DNA of 8,185 nt from an uncultured Clostridia bacterium (GTDB lineage Bacteria; Bacillota; Clostridia; TANB77; CAG-508): NCBI GenBank assembly GCA_948517135.1, contig CAORJJ010000053.1, positions 6,417 through 14,601 on the forward strand, given 5' to 3'. Under the pieces are notes generated by a model, which had not been told where the DNA came from, searched no databases, and saw only the letters and a list, made by a program, of their open reading frames with translations. The position numbers and the translations under genes were made by a program. How positions within the stretch are numbered: the first letter of the stretch is position 1; every line of letters begins with the position of its first letter. This document shows positions 1 to 5,730 of this stretch, piece by piece.

Positions 1-44
1 CAAATTGAATTTTTAAAATAACTGCATAATAATTACTTTAAAAA

Positions 45-1616
45 TTATAGATAATTATCTGGTAAATCATTCTCAAGAAGAACTACACTATCTTTAGTAA
101 TAATTTGATTCATTTTACTTAAAGCTTCTTGCAAATTTTTAGCAATATAAACATTAGACTCAGGATATTTTTTCTCTTTTATCCCATTATAAATTGGAAT
201 AGCTTGCTGAGCTCCAACTAATATTATAAAGTCACTACTATCTGCTGCACATCTTCCAAGTTCTTGATTTATCTCATTCATTTTATCTCCAAGTTCAACA
301 ATTCCTGGAGTAATTAAAATTCTCTTTTTATGCTCAAAAGATTTCAATACTTCAAGTGCCATTTTCGCACCTTTTATATTTGAGTTATAAGCATCATCTA
401 TTATCATACTTCCATTTGGATTTTGCTTTAATTCTAATCTATGAGTAACAGGTCTTATATATTTAGCTCCTATTTTTATCTCATCTGCTGTAAGTCCTAA
501 TTTATCTGCTATGGCAACAGCTCCAACAATATTTAAAATATTTAGATTACCAAGTAATCTTGTTTTTATTCTTATTGATTCCTTATTTGGAATTACAACA
601 TCAAAAGAAGATCCTCTTTCTGTAATATCTATATTTGTAGCATAATAGTCTGCTTCTTTTGATAAACCAAATTTAACCATATTCTTAGTAATTTTAGAAT
701 TTCTAATATTTTCATCTTCCCAATTAACAAATGCAGTTCCATTATCTGGTAGGCTATCTACCAATTCTAATTTGGTTTTTTTGACATTTTCTAGACTTTT
801 AAATGTATCTAAATGTTGTGGACCTATCGCTGTTAAAATTCCCATATCAGGATTTACAATATCTGTTATTTCTTTTATATCTCCTACATATTTTGCACCC
901 ATTTCACATATAAATAATTGATGCATTGGTGTTAATTTTTCATTTATTGTTCTAACAACTCCCATTGTAGTGTTATAACTTTCAGGAGTCATTAAAGTAT
1001 TATATTTTTGTGAAAGTATTGTATTTACAATATATTTTGTACTTGTTTTACCATAGCTTCCTGTAATTCCAATTACTTTAAGATTTGGAATTTCCTCAAG
1101 TTTTGCCTTTGCTTTTTTACAAAACCCTCTCCTTATATTCTTTTCAATTGGTTTGTTTATAACACTTACAATATAAACAAATACATAAGCAAACATTGTA
1201 CATACATTTACAATACTTAAAACAATTTTGTAATCTAATATATTTATTAAAATAAATGCTATAATAAATAAAACTAAATATGTTACATAAACTCTTTTTA
1301 TTCTAGCTGTTACAACAAATGCTTTTTTTTCCTTTTGCTTTCTAGTTGTTATTATAAAATATAATAGCACAAATATCTCAATTACAAATCCTATTATTAT
1401 TGAAACTTCAGTATTTATAATCATACATATAATTGGTATAAGTAAAAGAAATATTTTCTTTATATTAACAACTTTTTTTATATATCTTTTCATCCATACC
1501 GCATATCTATCAATATAATAATTTTCTAATTGTAAAATATGTAATCCATGTCTTGTAATTTTATAAAAATAGATTAATATCAAAATTAAGCTAATATTTG
1601 ATAATACTTTCTCCAT
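45..1616 (-). CDS. Membrane-anchored MurF-type ligase (UDP-MurNAc-tripeptide--D-Ala-D-Ala ligase family)
   Basis: Mur-ligase family protein of 523 aa. By family, MurF uses ATP to add D-Ala-D-Ala to UDP-MurNAc-tripeptide, the last cytoplasmic step of the peptidoglycan precursor. Seen: an N-terminal part of about 170 residues with roughly five hydrophobic segments, then a Mur ligase body with P-loop TGSYGKTS (185-192, Lys190), an EMGAKYVGDI segment, a GPQHLDTF motif (His268), a THRLEL motif and IDDAYNSN (Asp407/Asp408), matching the MurF DD-YN-N signature. It ends ENDLPDNYL. Canonical MurF is soluble and about 450 aa, so the membrane extension is the odd part. Start: ATG at 1616 is preferred over ATG at 1622 because the AAAGGGG site lies 9 nt before the former and only 3 nt before the latter. 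It is the second gene after the hydrolase and probably co-transcribed. MurF-type specificity is likely, but the true substrate could differ (other Mur-like ligases use related amino-acid additions), and whether this is the cell's main MurF cannot be told from the window. Confidence 0.85.
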   Translation of the reverse strand: MEKVLSNISLILILIYFYKITRHGLHILQLENYYIDRYAVWMKRYIKKVVNIKKIFLLLIPIICMIINTEVSIIIGFVIEIFVLLYFIITTRKQKEKKAFVVTARIKRVYVTYLVLFIIAFILINILDYKIVLSIVNVCTMFAYVFVYIVSVINKPIEKNIRRGFCKKAKAKLEEIPNLKVIGITGSYGKTSTKYIVNTILSQKYNTLMTPESYNTTMGVVRTINEKLTPMHQLFICEMGAKYVGDIKEITDIVNPDMGILTAIGPQHLDTFKSLENVKKTKLELVDSLPDNGTAFVNWEDENIRNSKITKNMVKFGLSKEADYYATNIDITERGSSFDVVIPNKESIRIKTRLLGNLNILNIVGAVAIADKLGLTADEIKIGAKYIRPVTHRLELKQNPNGSMIIDDAYNSNIKGAKMALEVLKSFEHKKRILITPGIVELGDKMNEINQELGRCAADSSDFIILVGAQQAIPIYNGIKEKKYPESNVYIAKNLQEALSKMNQIITKDSVVLLENDLPDNYL

Positions 1617-1625
1617 TAGCATTTT

Positions 1626-1633
1626 CCCCTTTA
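1626..1633 (-). promoter_or_regulatory. Ribosome binding site deciding the MurF start
   Basis: On the minus strand the bases TAAAGGGG overlap the TAA stop of the upstream hydrolase. They lie 3 nt before ATG 1622 and 9 nt before ATG 1616, so the second ATG has the normal spacing. The overlap suggests translational coupling of the two genes. Confidence 0.6.
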
Positions 1634-2398
1634 TTTATCATTTTTTAAAAATTCATTTACTACACTATTAAAATTACTTAAATTTTCTAAATAAGAAAAA
1701 TGTGATGAACCTGGATATTCAATTAATCCACTATCTGGGATAAGTTCTGCCATTTTTCTTCCATCACTAATTGGTGTGGCATTATCTAGAGTTCCCCAGA
1801 ATAATAATGTAGGAACATTAATCTTTGGTAATAATTCAGTTTGATCTTCATTTAAAATAAGTTTCATTGTTTCTTTTAAAACATTACTTGAAGATTGATA
1901 ATCACTTGAGCCAACTTTATTTCTAAGTTTTTCTTTAAATGCTTTTATTTTTTTAGTATTTGGCAGTAAATTTAAGAAAAATTTTCCTGTTTTATAAAAA
2001 GCAACTTTTAAATAATAACTTAATTTTCTTTTTGGTTTTAATCCAGCACTATCAATTAAAATAACTTTTTTAGGTGTAACAATTTTTCTACCTACTGCAT
2101 TTATTATTGTTCTACCACCATTAGAATGTCCTATAAGTATTGGATTTTTTATTTTTAAAGTATTCAAAAATTCTTTTAAAAAATCACCAAAATCATTAGT
2201 ATTTAAAGGATGCTCTGGTAAATCACTTTTTCCAAATCCAATAACATCAACTAAATAAACTTTGAAATTTTGACTTAAATTATTAGCAATAGGTCTCATT
2301 GTTTCTAAATCAGCAAGCCATCCATGTAGCAATACTACTGGATTGCCTTCGCCCATTACTTCATAATTAATATTCCAGTTATTTATTTTAACTTGCAA
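1631..2398 (-). CDS. Alpha/beta hydrolase-fold protein, first gene of the MurF unit
   Basis: Complete 255-aa alpha/beta hydrolase; its reaction is not known from sequence. Seen: oxyanion-hole motif VVLLHGW near residues 22-28, nucleophile elbow GHSNGG with Ser92, acid Asp205 in GTLDNATP, and His233 in PGSSHFS, giving a complete Ser-Asp-His triad. A basic cap segment (about 120-165) separates the core halves. There is no signal peptide, so it is probably cytoplasmic. The start is TTG at 2398, supported by a strong AGGAGG 5 nt upstream; the next in-frame Met is residue 15, too far into the first strand. Its stop is 14 nt before the preferred start of the membrane MurF-type gene, so the two are almost certainly co-transcribed. 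A role in envelope precursor or lipid metabolism is inferred from context only. A general esterase, lipase or C-C hydrolase activity is equally possible. Confidence 0.88.
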   Translation of the reverse strand: MQVKINNWNINYEVMGEGNPVVLLHGWLADLETMRPIANNLSQNFKVYLVDVIGFGKSDLPEHPLNTNDFGDFLKEFLNTLKIKNPILIGHSNGGRTIINAVGRKIVTPKKVILIDSAGLKPKRKLSYYLKVAFYKTGKFFLNLLPNTKKIKAFKEKLRNKVGSSDYQSSSNVLKETMKLILNEDQTELLPKINVPTLLFWGTLDNATPISDGRKMAELIPDSGLIEYPGSSHFSYLENLSNFNSVVNEFLKNDK

Positions 2399-2403
2399 TA
2401 CTT

Positions 2404-2410
2404 CCTCCTC
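2404..2410 (-). promoter_or_regulatory. Strong ribosome binding site for a TTG start
   Basis: GAGGAGG on the minus strand ends 5 nt before TTG at 2398. It is a near-perfect anti-SD match and is the reason for accepting a TTG initiator. It lies 9 nt past the end of the leader hairpin at 2420-2487. Confidence 0.75.
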
Positions 2411-2419
2411 TATATGTAC

Positions 2420-2487
2420 TCCACAATTCCGTAAGTGATTAGTTAAGTATATTTTCTAATACTGTTATACATTTACTAAATTGTGGA
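2420..2487 (-). repeat. 68-nt imperfect hairpin in the hydrolase leader
   Basis: The ends TCCACAATT (2479-2487 read on minus) and AATTGTGGA (2420-2428) are perfect 9-bp inverted repeats. Inside, GTAAATG (2470-2476) pairs 6 of 7 with CACTTAC (2431-2437), and AGTAT (2459-2463) pairs with ATACT (2446-2450). Together they form one long interrupted stem in the minus-strand transcript, ending just ahead of the hydrolase ribosome binding site. It has no U-tract, so it is not an intrinsic terminator. I do not recognise a T-box or any riboswitch consensus. It may be a structured 5' leader, an mRNA stability element or a small mobile-element remnant. Confidence 0.55.
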
Positions 2488-2535
2488 AATTTATTACTAT
2501 AATTTATTCAAATTAACAGTTTTTTGTTACTGCTA

Positions 2536-2562
2536 CTATATTATAACAATATTGTAATATAG
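2536..2562. promoter_or_regulatory. Operator-like dyad within the promoter
   Basis: CTATATTA (2536-2543) and TAATATAG (2555-2562) are perfect 8-bp inverted repeats, and the palindrome ACAATATTGT (2546-2555) lies between them. The elements cover the spacer and the -10 of the putative promoter at 2540-2566, where a dimeric repressor would be expected to bind. AT-rich sequence makes chance dyads more common, so confidence is moderate. Confidence 0.4.
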
Positions 2563-2566
2563 TCAA
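2540..2566 (-). promoter_or_regulatory. Putative promoter of the hydrolase-MurF unit
   Basis: On the minus strand, TTGACT (2561-2566) is followed after 15 nt by TATAAT (2540-2545), with a TG at the extended -10 position (TGTTATAAT). The -10 is perfect and the -35 is 5 of 6, but the 15-nt spacer is short; the extended -10 could compensate. The expected transcript start is near 2533, giving a leader of about 135 nt that contains the 68-nt hairpin. Confidence 0.55.
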
Positions 2567-2577
2567 GTGACCTACTG

Positions 2578-2620
2578 GTACGTAAATAAAGAGAGATTTC
2601 TGTTCTTTTTATTTACATAC
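2578..2620 (-). repeat. 13-bp inverted repeat downstream of ypeB
   Basis: On the minus strand, GTATGTAAATAAA (2608-2620) pairs with TTTATTTACGTAC (2578-2590) over 13 bp, with one position that is a G-U wobble in minus-strand RNA but a mismatch in plus-strand RNA. The loop is 17 nt. The stem begins 19 nt past the ypeB stop, where a terminator would be expected, but no T-run follows on the minus strand. It may act as a 3' stabiliser, a weak terminator or a protein-binding site. Confidence 0.5.
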
Positions 2621-2639
2621 TAAAATTTTTCACAACCGA

Positions 2640-3986
2640 TTAAACTGTTAATGTTCCACCAGGTGTATCTAAAATTACTAAAATATCTTCTTCTTTTCCT
2701 GTTTCTACGTTTATATAAACAAGAAATTCTTTTCCATTTGTTTTTCCTTTAAATTCATAACATAGTATTTCAGATTTCCATTCTGTTGGAATTATTGCCA
2801 TACCTTCTGAAATTATTTCTAGCTCTGAATTTAATTTATTTCTAGCTTCGTCTAACGTAATTCTAGGGACAGTTTTTTGTCTATCTGTATGTGAATTCAA
2901 ATAACCATTTGTTTCTATTCCTAAAATTTGACCATTATCTAATGCAACTTTTACTTTTATTAAATCTGGATAAACAACAATTCCATTATCATCATATGCA
3001 TAATTAATAGTTACAATATTTCCTTGTTTTATAAAATATGTTTCCTTCATATTTTTAAAACCTTTAGAATCCAAATACTTTTTACCTATTTCATTTGCTT
3101 CTTGTTGACTTATTTTTTCTTTTTCTACATTTCTATCAAATGATGTTTCAACAACATGTCCACCTTTTTTAGATATTGATATACTGCATCTTTCTTCAAT
3201 ATTATTAAACTCTATTGTAAAATCATATATAGGAATATCTGCATTTTCTACAAATCCATTATTCTCAACATTCTTTACAGAATATTCTGAATCATTGAAA
3301 AATTCTTTTGCTTTATTTTTAGCATTTTCTTCATCAATATCATCACCTGTTAAACCTAATTTTTCCATTTTATTTATATGATCAGAATATGCTCCATCAT
3401 AAATTAATCCTTCATATTCATTTAAGTTATCATCTATATTAGAAAAAACATTTATACTATCTACTGCTTGAGCAAATTTATTGTTAGAGTTTATACTTAA
3501 ATCATCCCAATTTATACTTCCATTATATATTTCCTCTGATAATTGATTTAGTGTTTGCTCCATTTCTAAACTATATTGATACAAATCTTTTAGATTCTTA
3601 AAGTCTTCATCTGTTAATTCTTTTCCTTCTATACTTTTTCTTGATAAAGAATATGAGTAATCACTTACTTGATTCAAAAATCTCGATGTTTGTGAAAGTC
3701 CTTCTTGACTTAATGGAATTCTAGATAAATATACTATTGCCAAATCTGAATTTTTCCAGATCTCCGTAAGATTTTTAGTTGCTTGTTCAGAGCCTTTTGA
3801 TATCATTGATTTAGCTAAATAATTTTCAATTGTATTCATATAATTTACAAGATTACTAAATGCTTCTGTATAATTATTATTATTCAAATTAGAATATTTT
3901 TCCTTTAATTTAAAGGCATAATATCCAGTAATAATTATTGATATTATCAACACAACAATTACTGATTTTAAAATTTTTTCTTTCAT
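2640..3986 (-). CDS. ypeB: Spore germination protein YpeB
   Basis: Complete 448-aa YpeB, close to the usual length of about 450. In Bacillus YpeB is a spore protein required for localisation and stability of the cortex-lytic enzyme SleB. Seen: short basic start and one N-terminal membrane anchor (about residues 5-24), a helical N-terminal half, the family segment YEGLIYDGAYSDHI, then a C-terminal half with PepSY-type repeats and the terminal motif ILDTPGGTLTV. Start: ATG at 3986 has TAAGGAG at a 7-nt spacing and directly precedes the anchor; an in-frame TTG at 4073 would add 29 residues with no comparable site, and it falls inside a promoter-like region. Oddity: sleB usually lies next to ypeB, but here the upstream neighbour is a divergent glycosyltransferase and the downstream neighbour a hydrolase. 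Forespore (sigma-G) expression is expected from the family, but no clear sigma-G promoter is visible. Confidence 0.93.
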   Translation of the reverse strand: MKEKILKSVIVVLIISIIITGYYAFKLKEKYSNLNNNNYTEAFSNLVNYMNTIENYLAKSMISKGSEQATKNLTEIWKNSDLAIVYLSRIPLSQEGLSQTSRFLNQVSDYSYSLSRKSIEGKELTDEDFKNLKDLYQYSLEMEQTLNQLSEEIYNGSINWDDLSINSNNKFAQAVDSINVFSNIDDNLNEYEGLIYDGAYSDHINKMEKLGLTGDDIDEENAKNKAKEFFNDSEYSVKNVENNGFVENADIPIYDFTIEFNNIEERCSISISKKGGHVVETSFDRNVEKEKISQQEANEIGKKYLDSKGFKNMKETYFIKQGNIVTINYAYDDNGIVVYPDLIKVKVALDNGQILGIETNGYLNSHTDRQKTVPRITLDEARNKLNSELEIISEGMAIIPTEWKSEILCYEFKGKTNGKEFLVYINVETGKEEDILVILDTPGGTLTV

Positions 3987-3993
3987 AAATATT

Positions 3994-4000
3994 CTCCTTA
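3994..4000 (-). promoter_or_regulatory. Ribosome binding site fixing the ypeB start
   Basis: TAAGGAG on the minus strand with a 7-nt spacer to ATG 3986. It decides in favour of the 448-aa product over the longer TTG-initiated reading. Confidence 0.8.
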
Positions 4001-4037
4001 ATTCTTTATTAATTTTGTTAGTTATTTTTTCCTTATC

Positions 4038-4066
4038 TTGAAAATTTATACTTACAATGTTATAAT
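4038..4066 (+). promoter_or_regulatory. Sigma-A-type promoter of the glycosyltransferase-Nudix gene
   Basis: TTGAAA (4038-4043), a 17-nt spacer and TATAAT (4061-4066), with an extended -10 TG at 4058-4059. This is 5 of 6 plus 6 of 6 with ideal spacing. The start would be near 4073, leaving a leader of about 52 nt. It suggests vegetative expression. Confidence 0.75.
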
Positions 4067-4073
4067 AAAACAA
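4045..4073 (-). promoter_or_regulatory. ypeB: Weak candidate promoter for ypeB
   Basis: On the minus strand, TTGTTT (4068-4073) is followed after exactly 17 nt by TATAAA (4045-4050), a sigma-A-like arrangement. A sporulation promoter would be expected; CATTGTA (4053-4059) resembles a sigma-G -10 but no convincing -35 lies 17-18 nt upstream. The sigma class is therefore unresolved. The candidate overlaps the opposing promoter at 4038-4066. Confidence 0.35.
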
Positions 4074-4079
4074 AAATTT

Positions 4080-4108
4080 TGAAATTTATCATATTCTCAT
4101 AAATTTCA
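4080..4108. repeat. 10-bp inverted repeat in the glycosyltransferase leader
   Basis: TGAAATTTAT (4080-4089) and ATAAATTTCA (4099-4108) are perfect inverted repeats around a 9-nt loop. The repeat falls between the predicted transcript start (about 4073) and the GAAAGG ribosome binding site (4110-4115). It could be an operator or a leader hairpin affecting translation. The stem is almost all A-T, so it is weak as RNA, and chance is a real alternative. Confidence 0.4.
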
Positions 4109-4124
4109 TGAAAGGCTATATACT

Positions 4125-5663
4125 ATGAAAAAAATATTAGTTTTCTATGGTTCTTATGGTGGTGGTCATTTATCTGCTGCTAAGTCTATAAGTTCTGAAC
4201 TAGAGCAAGTTTATGGAAATGATGTTGAAGTTAAAACAGTAGATTGCATAGAATATATAAATAAATACTTAAATAAAGTATCAACAGAAGCTTATAAAGA
4301 ACTTGCAAAAAAAGCTCCTTGGGCTTGGAAACAAGTATATAAACAATCAAAAAATGGTGCATTATCACATATTAGTACTGCTACAAATACATTAATGTCT
4401 GTAAAGTTGAATTCTTTATTACAGGAGTTCAAACCAGATTTAATTATTTCTACACATCCATTTTCAACTCAAATGTGTGCTATGTTAAAAAGAAGAAATA
4501 AAATAGAATGCAAACTTGCTACTATTTTAACAGATTATCATATTCATCCTCAATGGCTTGTATTATATGAATATGTTGATTATTTCTTTGTATCAAACAA
4601 TCAAATGAAACTAGATATGATTGACGAAGGTGTTGATGAAAACAAAATATTTGTTACTGGAATACCTGTCTCTAATAGATTTTCAGAAGAATTTGATGAT
4701 AATGCAATTTATAACGAATTTGGACTTACTCCTGAAAAGCCTGTTTTACTTTTTTTTGCTGGTGGTGAATTTGGACTTGGAAGAAATACAACTTACATGG
4801 TTCTTAAAGCATTAATAAGACTTTTCAAAGATTTGCAAGTTGTTGCAATATCAGGAAAAAATAAAAAGATGAATAAAAAATTTAACGATTTAGTTGAATT
4901 AACAAATACTTCTAATAGAATTAAAATCATTGAATACACAAATAAAGTCCCTGAACTAATGCATATTGCTTTTGGAATTATCACAAAACCTGGAGGTCTT
5001 ACTACAACAGAAGCTTTAGTTTCTCACCTTCCTATTGTTGTTATAAATCCAATTCCTGGACAAGAAGAAGAAAATGCAGAATTTCTTGTAGATAACAATG
5101 TAGCTGTATGGATAAAAAAAGGTGATAGTATTGCAAGAACTTTAAAAAATCTTTCTAGAGATTTAGAAAAAATAAAATCTATGCGTGAAAACGCAACCAC
5201 TCTTGCAAAACCAAAAGCAACTGCAAATATCTGCAAAATATTAATTAATGAATTTAATGATATTGTAAAAATCCCAAATAAAATTATTGTTAGTGTTTTA
5301 ATAAAACATGAAGATAAATATTTATTTATAAAGGAAAAGAAAGCAAATACTATTCATTTTATTAGTGGAAATCTTGAATCTGAACAAACTCCAGAAGAAT
5401 CAATAAGAAAAGAAGTTCTAGAAGAAGTAAACTTAACCTTAAGCACCATTATACCTTTTGATTTTGATAGTGATATTACAGACTATAAAAGAAGAGAAAC
5501 TCAATTAATATTCTTACGATATACTGCTGAAGTTGAAAATATTTCTTCTGCAAAATCTAATTCTGATGCAAAAGAACTCGTATGGCTTTCTAAAGAAGAA
5601 CTTAAAAAGTTTCAACATGACGAACCATCAATAAGATTTTTAAAAAAATTAAAATTACTATAA
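4125..5663 (+). CDS. MGDG-synthase-like (GT28) glycosyltransferase fused to a C-terminal Nudix domain
   Basis: 512-aa two-domain protein. Residues 1 to about 370 are a UgtP/MGDG-synthase-like glycosyltransferase: N-terminal GSYGGGH (9-15) with the following AA, TDYHIHPQW, GIPVSNRF, FAGGEFGLG opening the donor-binding half, and KPGG (288-291) with TTTEAL and GQEEENAEF for the nucleotide-sugar. Family members move glucose or galactose from the UDP-sugar to diacylglycerol at the inner membrane face, making glycolipid and lipoteichoic-acid anchors. Residues about 386-510 are a Nudix fold: box from Gly415 to Leu437 with metal ligands Glu430, Glu433 and Glu434, but Gln421, Lys429 and Asn436 replace the consensus Glu, Arg and Gly. 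Bacillus UgtP is about 380 aa with no such tail, so this is a fusion, in one uninterrupted frame. Start: ATG after GAAAGG at 9 nt. It is a single-gene unit with its own promoter and terminator. Acceptor and sugar are unknown, and Nudix activity is uncertain because of the changed box. Confidence 0.88.
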   Translation: MKKILVFYGSYGGGHLSAAKSISSELEQVYGNDVEVKTVDCIEYINKYLNKVSTEAYKELAKKAPWAWKQVYKQSKNGALSHISTATNTLMSVKLNSLLQEFKPDLIISTHPFSTQMCAMLKRRNKIECKLATILTDYHIHPQWLVLYEYVDYFFVSNNQMKLDMIDEGVDENKIFVTGIPVSNRFSEEFDDNAIYNEFGLTPEKPVLLFFAGGEFGLGRNTTYMVLKALIRLFKDLQVVAISGKNKKMNKKFNDLVELTNTSNRIKIIEYTNKVPELMHIAFGIITKPGGLTTTEALVSHLPIVVINPIPGQEEENAEFLVDNNVAVWIKKGDSIARTLKNLSRDLEKIKSMRENATTLAKPKATANICKILINEFNDIVKIPNKIIVSVLIKHEDKYLFIKEKKANTIHFISGNLESEQTPEESIRKEVLEEVNLTLSTIIPFDFDSDITDYKRRETQLIFLRYTAEVENISSAKSNSDAKELVWLSKEELKKFQHDEPSIRFLKKLKLL

Positions 5664-5670
5664 AGAATAA

Positions 5671-5699
5671 AAAAACTGTATTTTAAAAATACAGTTTTT
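5671..5699. terminator. Bidirectional intrinsic terminator
   Basis: AAAAACTGTATTTT (5671-5684) and AAAATACAGTTTTT (5686-5699) are perfectly complementary; in practice the stem is CTGTATTT/AAATACAG with a short loop. A T-run follows on the plus strand and an A-run (5668-5675) gives a T-run on the minus strand. It begins 8 nt past the glycosyltransferase stop and sits 32 nt beyond the spoIIE stop, so it serves both convergent genes. Confidence 0.9.
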
Positions 5700-5730
5700 A
5701 CTTTTAGTATATAAACGATAAATTTTTATA

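Noticed and set aside
1..44. Start of a further gene, or a terminator, after the MurF-type gene
   Set aside because: The only ATG on the minus strand here reads four codons to a stop, and no hairpin with a T-run is visible; the downstream gene lies outside the window.
1617..1622. First ATG of the MurF-type gene at 1622
   Set aside because: The AAAGGGG site is only 3 nt upstream; ATG 1616 has 9-nt spacing. The difference is two residues and does not affect function.
2399..2533. T-box or known riboswitch in the hydrolase leader
   Set aside because: No T-box core, no purine, c-di-GMP or preQ1-like conserved bases, and no terminator with U-tract before the gene.
4053..4059. Sigma-G -10 element (CATTGTA) for ypeB
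   Set aside because: It fits the loose consensus, but no acceptable -35 is found 17-18 nt upstream, so it is not claimed as a promoter.
3987..4073. N-terminal extension of ypeB from a TTG at 4073
   Set aside because: The 29 extra residues precede the membrane anchor, have no good ribosome binding site, and overlap promoter-like sequence; ATG 3986 has an excellent TAAGGAG site.
4621..5236. Small open frames within the glycosyltransferase gene (4621-4815 plus, 4793-4984 minus, 5024-5236 minus)
   Set aside because: They lie entirely within a clearly real coding gene in other frames, show no family motif and have composition typical of shadow frames.
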